DNA from: Marchantia polymorpha subsp. ruderalis
Taxonomy: Eukaryota; Streptophyta; Marchantiopsida; Marchantiales; Marchantiaceae
NCBI GenBank assembly: GCA_037833965.1
Contig: AP031351.1
Span: 12,501-76,500, forward strand
Direction: 5' to 3'
DNA length: 64,000 nt
Below the pieces are notes generated by a model that saw nothing but the letters and a program-made list of their open reading frames with translations, did not search any database and had not been told where the DNA came from. Positions within the stretch are counted from its first letter, which is position 1. Every line of letters begins with the position of its first letter. A program made the translations under genes and the position numbers. This document shows positions 35,971 through 46,113 of the stretch, piece after piece.

Positions 35971-38649
35971 CTATGCGCCGGCACGGAACCACGCTACACT
36001 ACACTCCGCAGAACCTGTGCTTCGTCTCCTGCGCGACGGACTGCCGCGCACTAACTCCCTACCCTGCCAGTCTTCCGCTCGACTGCGCAGTCCTAAACGC
36101 TGCAACGCCGCGGACACCTCCACCTCGAGGGTGGACATGGTATCCCGCGCCTTCGACAGAAAAGAGTCTAACTTCTTCGCCACCTTCCGCCGACTCCTAC
36201 TGTCACCTGTCAACAACCCGGCTGCGCGAAGCTCTAACTCCCGCAGTGTGAGTTTCTCTTGCGCCGCCACTTCCCAGTGGGCGACACGCCTCGCCATCTC
36301 CTCCTTCGTGCGATCTGCCTCTCGCCTACGATCATCTTCAATTACCACCAACTGCGATTCGGCCTCCGCACGCTGCGCTCTCAATTCCCCGCACTCCGAC
36401 TATAGCCTGCGGATTAAATCCTTATCCGCCTGTCGTGCGAGCTGACACTTCGCCAACAACCGCGTCTGTCGCACGAGCTCCTCTGACAGAATCTGATTCT
36501 GAGTTTTCTCAGAAATCAAATCTGTCGTGGTCTTCACCACATCCCTGGTGAGCTCTTCCAGTCCCTCCTTCTTCATCCTGTCAAGGGCGTGCGATTTCCT
36601 CACAAGGTTGTACTGACCCCACAAACAGACATGCTTCTCCCTCAAGTCCTTCAATTCCTGGTCCGCCCTAGCTAGTAGCTTGCTGGTGTGGACTTTAGTG
36701 CGAGTCCGCCTGCGCACTAATTCGATGTAGGATCCCGGCTGGAGTGGATCGGCGTATTTATCAAATTTGCGATCCAAGTACTTCAGCAACGGTATCACCT
36801 GCTCAGAGAGCGCCGCCGCCGGCGCTCCAACAATTTTCTCCTCCCCCTCCTCGGTATCTCCTGACCCCGACATTGCTTTTGTGGAGCCTCCGTCGTTATC
36901 ATCCAAGGGAAGGATTTCAGTTGCCATTGATTGCGTTGGCGACTGACCCGAGTGGGGCTGCACGTCGTCTACGGGTGCTGCCTCCGAAGTCACCCCTGCA
37001 GCTTCGCTGCTCCCCGCTAAAATGTCCAAGGCGGTGGGTGAATGTGGCCGTGCTACACCCCCATCGTCCGCTTGTCGATCCTCGACTGTATCCTCTTCGC
37101 CGCCGAAGGCGATCGAGCGGAGTGTGTCTGCGCGGGGTGTAATTGCGCATCGCGCACCTGAATTTCGTCCCGCGGACTGACAGTCCGCTCCTCCGTCAGG
37201 TCCTGCTCCCTCGATCGGTCCTGCGCGAGGGCTGTATCTGGCCTGTGCGCAGGCGCAAATGCCGGCGCCTTGTCCGCCGCAGGCGTAGCGCCGAAGGCGA
37301 CATAGCCGGAGGCCGCTCGCCCGATATCCCTGGCCCCGAAGGCCCTACCGCCGAAGGCGCAAATCGCGGCGCGTTGTGCAAATTTTCCGCGTAGGCAAAT
37401 TTTCCGCTGGCTCCCTCCCCTTCCTACGTTGGACCGGGGGTGAATCCTGCCTGTGCGCAGACGACCTGTGCACAGGCGAACGCCTGTGCGTAGGCGGACT
37501 TTCTCTGCCTACGCGTAGGCGTAGGTCCACGTCCGCTTGGGGTCGCCTTTCCGTTGAGGCTCGCCTGTGCGCAGGCGGAACACTCGTCCGCATCGCACGT
37601 GGTAACTCCGGAGGCCCTTGGCCCGAAGGCCGCCTCTCTTCCATCGGAGGTGCAGCGTGGTCCGTCGCTCCTGCAGACGTCCGCGCTCCCTCGTTTCTCC
37701 CCGGCGACGCACTTCCTTTCTCCGTGGCGATCGTCGCCGTGTCCGCGATGCTGGCTGGTAACACAAGCCTGCGCGCCTTCTGCTTCGGCCGGCTGCACAC
37801 TTCGTGCAGTGGCCGCTGTCGAATGGGAGCAGTGGGTTCTCGATGCTGCTCCTCTTCAGACTCCTCTCTCCATCGACGCTTCCGCGGCACTCTTGCTGCG
37901 GGTGTGTTTCTTCCCTCGTCCCTCCGCCTCGGTGGAGTAGAAGCTGGTGACTCCTTTGCGTCAGTGTCGACCTCGTTATCCCGCACATACTTCCCGGGAT
38001 GGTCGACAGACAATGGCGGAAAGCGAGCAAGCTCCGCCGCGGTCAAACAATTTCGCTGTCGATAAAAATTGATCAGGAAAGGGGAGAGGTGATTGAGAGT
38101 TCCCCCTTTCTCCTCAAAAGCGTGCTGCCGCATCACTCTGTGCAGGATGCTCGCCCAGTGAATTGGAGCTCCCTCGATGATGCACTCCACAAAAGAAACC
38201 TGCCACAAGGTGATGTAGCAGGCGCGGTGTGGCTGCAGTAATTGCAGCAGCACCGTCGCCACAGTCCGGCGGAAGCGATCTTTGTAATCGCGGGTCTTGT
38301 ACCCATTCTTGGTAGACCTCTCCCGCTTGAACAACTCCACAAATTGCGCCTCGTCCTGCTTCGACACCTTGACGCTCTCGCTATCAAAGAGGAGGTGCCC
38401 TGGGATGCCGGCACACCTTCCCAATGCCTGCGCCCAATTTTGGACGGTCCACCGATCAACATGCGGACGCAATCCGCGCGAAGGTGGTCCCTGCGGCTCC
38501 AGCCACTCGCGCACCATATCCACACAAATGTAGTTCCATCCCCACAGCAAGAAATCAAGCTTTCTTGCAATCAGCCGTTCCTCGTAGGCGCGCAACCCGT
38601 TCTGTGGAAGCCGGAGCGGCAGCATCCGCAATCGGTTCAGCCTCGACAT
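35971..38649 (-). pseudogene. Element B reading frame, frameshifted, one TAG stop
   Basis: The frame starts at the ATG at 38649 shared with A and C (an upstream in-frame ATG is at 38901). It is open for the whole N-terminal globular domain and the first disordered part, to about 37380. Two small indels then shift the frame in the repeat-rich region, and the original frame is restored before 37029 (TALDILAG-like words). A TAG at 36402-36400 replaces the CAG of copy A within the coiled coil. The frame then continues to its end at 35971 (SAECSVAWFRAGA). It is the best-preserved copy of the N-terminal half. It shows no known enzymatic motif. It probably encoded a structural or nucleic-acid-associated protein of the element, but this is not established. 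Confidence 0.7.
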
Positions 38650-41574
38650 TGCGTTCTTGGAATTCGCGTGCTCGCTAATTCTCTCTCTGCTCCGCTCGAG
38701 CTCCTTGCTTCCTTGGCAAACTCTAATCTCACTCAATTCCAAATCACGTGCACTCAATTCTCTCTCAATCAACCAGTAATCCTCTACGCGGCGATGTCTG
38801 GGATGCTTAGCAGCTAGCAGATGGACGCGCGCAGCTCGCACTAAAAAATGGAATCGCGAATTCAAGAATGGGGCGCTCTCCGTCTCCCGATCGAAGGTCA
38901 TGGTCGGCTCTTGATCGTGAGGGTCAAATCACTTGATGGCCGCGCCGGCTCTACGTTAAAACGGTCTCCGCTCTCACGCGCGGCTTCACGCTCCGCCGAC
39001 GCTGATTTAACTCACACGCTCGAATTGGCGAATTTGAACTCCGCGAGCGTACTACGCCGCGGACATGGGTGCGGAGCGCCGAAGGCGGCTTTTCCGCCTT
39101 GCGCGGTACACTCGTTCGTACCGCTCCTCGGCCAATCCTCCTCCGCCTAAGGCGATCGTCCGCGCATCATACAAAAGTTAAACTCCCGCCTGTGCGCAGG
39201 CGGAATCCCCGGCGGACTCTCCGCCGGCGCGGAACTTCACCCGCATGTGCGCAGGCGCTCGCCTGCGCGTAGGCGAATTCCGTCCGCGTCGCTGCGCTGG
39301 CGCGGAAGGCGTTGACCGCGGTCAACAGACTCCGTCCAGACTGTCCGTTCCTTGTCTCTCCGTCGGCGCTCTCGCCGCCGCAACTCCGTCCGACCAAGAG
39401 CGCATCCATCCGTCCCATTCGTACAGTCCGTACGGATTTTTACTACTACGGCGGCTCCTTGCTCGTCCGCGCTGTTGCGCTGGCGCGGAAGGCGCCGTAC
39501 AATTTCTACCTCCGAAGGCGCATTTCTAGGGCCGAAGGCGGATTTCCCGCCGACGCCTTAGCGCATGTGCAGAGGCGAACGCCTGTGCGTAGGCGAACTT
39601 CGCGCCTACGTCAAAACCCTATTTTGCCTGTGCGCAGGCGAACTTCCTTCGTCCGCGCATAGGACAAAACTTTCTTCGCCTGGGCACAGGCGGAAAGCTG
39701 AGTATCTTGCGACCTTCATAACTCCCGGAGTCCTCATCCGTTTGTAGCGTTCTTGGGCTCGTTGGAATCAGCGCGTCAAGTTCTTTCCAACGAGACCCTA
39801 ACCAAGTCGAGGCGTTTGAGGATTGACTCAGTTCTGAAGGATTCTTCTAGCGCCGAAGGCGCAGCGCCGAAGGCGGATTTCGCGCCTTGCGCCGAAGGGT
39901 TCATACCTTCAGAGCTCGCAGGGAGGATGGTGCCCGTCTTTGACGTTGCACCCTACTCCTAGATCCTACGAGTTCTCGTGATAATCTCTGCGATCTTCCG
40001 AATTCACTCTGTTTTGATGCACCGAAGGCTATTTACACTGCTGCCGAGGTACAGTTTTCCAAAAATGTTTTAATTTCCTCAAAATTACCAAAAGTGAGGT
40101 ACCACAGTCGAGCGGAAGACTGGCAGGGTAGGGAGTTAGTGCGCAGCAGTCCCTCGCGCAGGAGGCGAAGCACAGGTTCTGCGGAGTGTAGTGTAGCGTG
40201 GTTCCGTGCAGGCGTGTGGTAACACACTTTTTGTTTTTTTTGCAGAATTTAAACAATTTCAGAAAACTAGTACCAAAGCAGTGTTTGTAGTTAGAAAAGG
40301 GTACGTTAAATAGAGTGGATTGATGAGATCGTCACAAGGTCACGAAGAATCGCGTAGTCGGATGTACCAACGCCAATGTCTTCGGCACCTTCGGCAAAAG
40401 CTCCTTTTCTGAGGTGTCCCTACTCACGCGCTTCCAGCGTATAAGGAAGCTACGCTTCCGGCGCAGACACCTCAGGAGGAGGTTTTGCTAAAGACGTCAG
40501 AAGAAGGGCCCGGACCTCTGAAGGCGTCCGACCATGAGTGCGCCTTCGGCGATGCGCCGCTAGCGCGGAAAGGGAAAACCTTCATAACGATCGGAATACA
40601 CGGTAGATCCAGTTGGTTGAAGTCGCATTAGAAAGAGCTCGGGACGCTCGTTCTAACGAGCCCAAGAGCGTCGGAGATGGATCAGGGACGGAGAAGTTAT
40701 GAGCGTCGGAAAACTCGTAGCCGGACATGCGCCGTTCGCGTTAGGGTTCACAGCCGGAAAGGACTCCCGTACGCCCTCGGCGATGCGCCTTCGGCGGAAT
40801 CGCGCGCTCATGGGAGGAAACCAACTCAGAGTCGGAAGCACCTTTGGCGACTGCTCATGGAAGGAAAGCGCCGGTCGGATGTACGCCTCCGACGTGGCGC
40901 TGATGGCCGGATGCGCTAGCATGATTTGCGCCGGCGGATATGCGCCGTCAGCAATGGACGAGGCATAAAGGACAAAATAAGCGGTACGAATGCGCGCCGG
41001 CGTAATTCGCTCCGACTGGATGTGCGCCTCCAGCAAGGCGCCGACGGATAAGGAACGCGCCAGCGGCGACACGCCTCCGGTGATGGACGGGTTAGGGAAA
41101 GACAACATAGCCGACGTATACCCTGCGGCGGACTCGAGTCCGGAAGGCGGCGGCGGCGGGAGAATTCAACATTCACGCATGCAAATGCGCGCAGTGCGGA
41201 GACGTGAATTTGCGCATGCAAAGGGCGAACCGTTAGGCCGTATAGCCGGCTGCGTACGTTGTAACCAGTAAGAACGTTGGACGTTCTTGAATTCGGAGAA
41301 GAAAAGACTGCGCTCCAGTCTCATTCTCTCATTCTTGATTCTGCGATTTCCAGCTTCCAAGATTACGCGCAAGGCCGGAGAGACCTGCAGTGAGAGGAGA
41401 GAGTGCGGAGACGAGTTGCGCGAGGATCTTGACAGACCTTGGAGAGAATTGCGAGTAGCGAACTTGAGCGTGAGCGAAGAGAGAGTGAACAGTCAGTGCT
41501 TGAGCGGCCGACGCGCAGTGGCGATTGTGAGAGAGCGAGCGAAAGGGAGAACGTTTGTGTGTGCAGGAAACGCA

Positions 41575-44132
41575 ATGTCGAAGGTTCCCCAGCTGCGAGT
41601 GTCTCCACTCAGGGTGCCGCAGATCGGTCTACGCGCATTTCAAGATGTGCTGCTGGGGCTGAAGCTCGATTTCCTTCTATGGGGGTGGAACTCGACATGT
41701 CCGGAGATGGTGCGCGAGTATCTGCAGGAGAGACACAAGCCCTCACGCGGATTCCGTCCACATCCAGAAAGATGGGACATTTGTAACTGGACGCAGGTGT
41801 TGGGCAGGTGTGCCGGCGAGGAAGGGGATCTCCTCTTCGAGGCCGATAGCGTGAAGGTGTCCCAGGAGGAAGAAATCTCCTACAATGAGCTCTTCAAAGT
41901 TGCCAGGCATCCCAAGAACGGTTTCCGGACACGGGATTACAAAGATCGATTGCGGAGAAATGTCGCGCGACTGCATTGCTGCAGATATTGCAGCCGACCA
42001 AGACCGCTTACATGCATGGTTGGCAGGTAGAATTTGTGGAGCTAGTGTTGTCAGGAGCTCCAGTGCATTGGGCACGGCTCCTGTGGAAGGTGACGCGCCA
42101 ACATGCGCAAGAAGAGAGAGGAGGAACCCTCAATCATCTTTCGCCTTACTTGATTGTGTTTTATCGGGCGATGGGATGTTTGACAAATTCAGAGCGGACA
42201 CGGTTTCCGCTGCTGACCCAGAGCTATCCAGGTAGATACTCACGGGAGGCCAAAGTAGACACGGATCCGGACGAGGAACCTGCCAGTCCGTCTCCGGCTC
42301 CGGCCCCAGCAAGAGCAGCAGAAGAACGTCGAAGTGAGCGCATTCCGCGAAAGCGGAAGTGGGATGAGAGACCTGAGGACAGGAAGCCGGAAGTGCCAGC
42401 TGCGCCGACTCGTGGTCGGCCCACCCACGAGCCTCACAGTCGACCAAAACAGAGGGCACGCAAAGTGCCAACTAGTACTGAGGAGACCGGGCGTACTCCG
42501 CTCCGGCGGAATCCCACGCAGGAGGAGATAATTGCGCAGATTCTAGGGAAGTCGACAAATACCTCTGCGCAGAAGGCACCAATGCCTTCGGAAGGAGATG
42601 GACGGACTGACAGTCGGCCGACTACGAGTCGGGCGACTGAAGGTCGACAAGCGGAAGGAAGGCCAACTGAACGGCGCGTTGAACCGGACAACAGGCCGGA
42701 AGCAAAAGAGAGTTTGGCTGACGAGCCAACAACCCTCAGAAGGTCGTCTTCGGCGGAAGGCACTTCTGGGAAAACGCCACCAGCAAGCACGCCAAGTGGA
42801 GTGAAGACGCGCAGGGTGTATCCGACTCCCAGTCGGACAACTGCTGGTCGGCCGACTGCGAGTCGGTCAACAGAGAGACGGCCGGATTCGCCGACTGCGA
42901 GACGGACAGGGCCGGCGACCAGTGTGCGGATGCCTTCGGCGGACGCACCTTCAGCGAAGACACCTTCCGCGCAGATTGCGCCGGAAGGGCAGGCAGCAGA
43001 AGCGGGCGGTGCAAAGGTGACAAGAGTCACTGCGGCGTCGACCCCTTCGGAGACCAAAGATCGAGCCGGAACAGGGGCTCAAGCAGTGGGATCCCCCACT
43101 GCCCTGGATATTTTAGCAGGCAGTGGAGCAGCAGTCGCAGCGGAAGCTGCTGCGCGCCACAGTTCCAGGGAGTCGCCAAGGGAGTCAGTGGCGACTGAAA
43201 TCCTCGAGACTGAGGATGAGACGAGCTCGGAAGAGCAGGAAGCGGATTCTGTGCAGAAAACGCCAACAGGGGTGTTGTGCGAGCAGATAGTCCCACTCCT
43301 GCGATATCTGGATCGCAAGACATCCAAGTACTCGGGTACTGGAAAACCGCAGTCTTATGTGGAGACTATCAAGCGAAGGACGAGGAGCAAGGTGGCCATT
43401 TGGACCTCTAGGTGCCAAGTATATGTGGATAGGAACACCGCCCTCCGACAACACCTGGCTATCACACAGAAGCTATACCAAGCCTTGCAGCAGCAGAGGG
43501 AGGATGCGGCGACGAAAAGTCAGGCGGATGCCGAGCTAATGCGGACAAAGATCGAGTCGGAATTGCAGGAAGAGCGGAGACAAAACCGCATCCTAGCAGC
43601 CGAGCTTGCGCGCCAGACGCGCGCCTTAGAAGAAAGTCAAAGAGCCCGCAAGGAGGATGAGGAGTTGTTGCGCAACTTGCAATCCGAGTGCTCGGATTTG
43701 AGGGCGCAGCGTGCGGAAGCGGAAATGCAGCTAGCAGAGGTGGAAGGCAGCTGCAGGGCGCGAGAAGAGTTGGCGACGCGGGTGACTCACTGCCTAAAAG
43801 GATACGCCCATTGGGAGGTGGCAGCTCAAGAGAGGATCACACTCAGGGAGTTCGAGCTTCGGGCGGCGGCATTGACGGAGGGTGACAGTCGGAGTCGGCG
43901 GCGAGTGGCGAGGAAATTAGAAACCTTCTTGTCGGGTGCGCGCGACACTATGGCGCACTTAGAGTCGGAAGTCACTGCAGCCCTCCGACGCCTGGGGTTG
44001 CGCAGCCGGTCGGAAGACTGGCAAGGTAGAGACAGCGAGCGGAGCAGTCCGGCGCGCAGGAGGCGCTGCACCGGATCCGCCGAGTGCAGTAGTATAGTTT
44101 GGTTTCGCGCAGATGTTGCGAGTAGTAGATAG
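41575..44132 (+). pseudogene. Element C reading frame, ~850 codons, single frameshift
   Basis: The start ATG at 41575 corresponds to the ATG shared by all three copies (MSKVPQLRVSPLRVPQ). The frame is also open upstream to 41287. The globular domain has FLLWGWN, LGRCAG, FRTRDYKDRL and GGTLNHLSPYLIVFYR. A gain of two bases in a CG run at about 41964-41969 shifts the frame once. After it the protein is open to the stop at 44130: KRKWDE basic patch, long Ser/Thr/Pro-rich part, VPLLRYLDRKTSKY, then a Glu/Gln/Arg-rich coiled coil of about 200 residues. With that one correction this copy has no stop codon. No polymerase, integrase or zinc finger is visible. Confidence 0.75.
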
Positions 44133-44164
44133 GATAGCGTAGTGCTAGTTAGGACCTTTGAGGG

Positions 44165-44171
44165 TATAAAG
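44165..44171 (+). promoter_or_regulatory. TATA box of element C
   Basis: TATAAAG lies 33 bp after the stop codon of the element's reading frame and 0.93 kb before the element end. It is conserved in A (45138-45144) and B. Confidence 0.5.
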
Positions 44172-45137
44172 TAGATCAAGGCGTTTTGCCTTGGGACTCT
44201 TCCAGTTTCGGAAGTGCAGATCAGGAACTCACTTTCTTGGCGTGTTTGTGCATTTTGGTCCTGGCACCACGTAGAGAAGCTGCAGCATAGCGAAGTTACC
44301 GTATGTTGTAGTTGAAGGCCTTCGGCTGAATGTTCAGAGCTAGTACCCGGTTAGAGACTTGAGTAGTGCGGATCTGCACCTGCGGGTGATTTCTGATGCT
44401 CAGAGCCGGCTGCGAGTTAGAGACTTGAACAGTTCCCCCTTACTCCTTCGAGTGACATATCCTGATTGTACTCCTACGGGAAGTTTCCCTTGAATGCCAA
44501 AGTGAAGTTTCATTACTTCGTGTAAGCCTTGGTTTGCAATTCAGGTTGTGTGTGTGTTACTGGATCGTGTTTCAGTTAAGTTCTCAGTCGGGTCTGCACT
44601 CCCTGCGTTTGGTGTGAGAGTCGAGGGTGACGTCCACGGCGTATGAAGAGGCTTCGTTCCGAAGTGGGAAGTCCAGTCCGGGTACCCTCCGCTAGTTCCT
44701 GGCGGAAGGGCAGTAAAAGCCGGAGTGGGAGTCACTACCTGCAGAACCTCTGAGTGAACTTTTGAGACACTTTCCTCCTGAAATCCGAAGCGGAGGTCCT
44801 GACCGACCTCCGAGTTGTGCTTTTGCCAGTTTCAGGTGTGTGTGTGTGTGTGTGTTGAGTGACTACGCTGTACTGTGCATCCTCCGAGCATCCTCCGAGT
44901 CGAGATCCTCCTCCGAGTCGAGCCTCCGAGTCGAGCACTGCAGTATTTCTGGGAGTGACAGTCGCCTGAGAATTCAAACTCTACAAAAGTCTGTTAAACG
45001 TGACACTTTTACTCTGTGTGTTGCCTCTGTCCCTGTGGGTTCGATCTTTTTACCACCATACTGCAGTTTTAGCCTTTGGTGGGTTATTACAAGGCGTGTA
45101 GCATAGTGCAGTGTAGTGCTAGTTAGGATTTAGAAGG

Positions 45138-45144
45138 TATAAAG
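45138..45144 (+). promoter_or_regulatory. TATA box of element A
   Basis: TATAAAG sits in the 3' portion of A, downstream of the C insertion. It occupies the same position relative to the element end as in B. Confidence 0.5.
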
Positions 45145-46108
45145 TAGTTCAAGGCGTCTTGCCTTGGGTTCTTTCCCAATTTCGGAAGTGCAGATCAGGA
45201 ACTCATTTTCTCTGCGTGTTTGTGTCCTTAGTTCTGTCACCACGCACGAGGAGCTACACCTTAGCGATCCGCATTGTGTAGCTGAAGGCCTTCGGCTGAA
45301 TGTTCAGAGCTAGTACATTGGTTAGAGACTTGAGTAGTTCGGATCTACACCTGCGGGTGATTGCCGATGCTTAGAGCCAGTGACTAGTTAGATACTTGAA
45401 TAGTTTTGCCCCTACACCTTCGAGTGTTTGTTCCTGATTGTACTCCTTCGGGATTTTTCCCCTGAATGCCAAAGTGAAGTTTTGCTACTTCGTGTAAGCC
45501 TTGGTTGTAAATTCAGGTTACGCTGCAGCAGGTGCCTTCAGGGTAACCCCTGTAGTACTTCTGGGAATGACAAGTGCCTAAGAATTCAAACTCTTCAATA
45601 TACTGTTATGGTGTGTTACTGGAATGTTTCTCAGTGAGTCCTTCAGTGCGGACCTATGTTCTCTGCGCGTTTTGTGAGTTGAGAGTGTTGTTCACCGCGT
45701 ATGAGTGACTTCGATCCGAAGTAGGCAGTCCAAACCGGGTTTCCTACGCTAGCAGCAAGCTAGTGGAAGTGTTGTAAAAGCCGGAGTTGGGAGTCATTAC
45801 CCGCAGCTTCGCTGAGTGTACTCTTGAGAGACCTTCCCCCTGAAATCTTGAGTAGAGGTCCTAACGGATCTCTGGGTTGTGTTTCTGTAGGTTTCAGGTG
45901 TGTGTGTGTGTTACGCTGCACTGTGCGACCTCCGAGTGCGCTCCGAGTGGACACTTGCAGTATTTCTGGGAGTGACAGTCGCCTGAGAATTCAAACTCCT
46001 CAATAGTCTGTTAAACGTGACACTTTGTACCCTGTGTGTTCCTCTGTCCCTGTGGGTTCGACCTTTCTACCACTATATTGCAATTTTAGCCTTTAGTGGG
46101 TTATTACA

Positions 46109-46113
46109 GTGTT
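46109..46113. repeat. Target-site duplication of element A, right copy (GTGTT)
   Basis: GTGTT follows directly after TTATTACA and is identical to 30780-30784. AT-rich genomic sequence resumes after it. Confidence 0.85.

Larger units (their letters stand above)
34965..40106 (-). mobile_element. Element B: complete 5.14 kb copy inserted in A, opposite orientation
   Basis: Read on the minus strand, B starts TGTGGTACCTCACTTTTGG (at 40106) and ends GGGTTATTACA (at 34965). The 5 bp duplication GTCGA flanks it (34960-34964 and 40107-40111). The sequence of A resumes exactly after the second GTCGA. A TATAAAG box lies at 35928-35934 on the minus strand, 0.97 kb before the 3' end. By eye B is about nine-tenths identical to A, so B inserted after A and belongs to the same subfamily. 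Confidence 0.9.
40215..45091 (+). mobile_element. Element C: complete 4.88 kb diverged copy inserted in A
   Basis: C starts TGTGGTAACACACTTTTTG at 40215 and ends GGTGGGTTATTACA at 45091. It is flanked by the 5 bp duplication AGGCG (40210-40214 and 45092-45096). Element A continues across the site. C is clearly more diverged from A and B than they are from each other. It has different spacer-like repeats in its disordered coding part and lacks an ~100 bp segment present in the 3' parts of A and B. It is therefore a second subfamily. Its insertion point in A is only about 100 bp (A coordinates) from that of B. Confidence 0.9.
30785..46108 (+). mobile_element. Element A: outer TG..CA element (probable giant solo LTR), interrupted by B and C
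   Basis: The element starts TGTGGTACCCCACTTTTGG at 30785 and ends GGGTTATTACA at 46108. It is flanked by the 5 bp duplication GTGTT (30780-30784 and 46109-46113). Removing B and C with one copy of each duplication leaves about 5.3 kb: 30785-34964, 40112-40214 and 45097-46108. The joins reproduce the sequence of intact B. TG..CA ends, a 5 bp duplication, a TATA box 970 bp from the end, and a U5-like 3' end (CCCTGTGGGTTCGACC close to the terminus) fit a solo LTR. No second LTR, primer-binding site or polymerase is present. The alternative is a TIR DNA transposon: the ends are imperfect inverted repeats over about 19 bp. Confidence 0.85.

Noticed and set aside
30785..46108. CRISPR-like or satellite array because of many short palindromic repeats
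   Set aside because: Repeat spacing is irregular and words fall inside a coding frame shared by three element copies. It is not an array.
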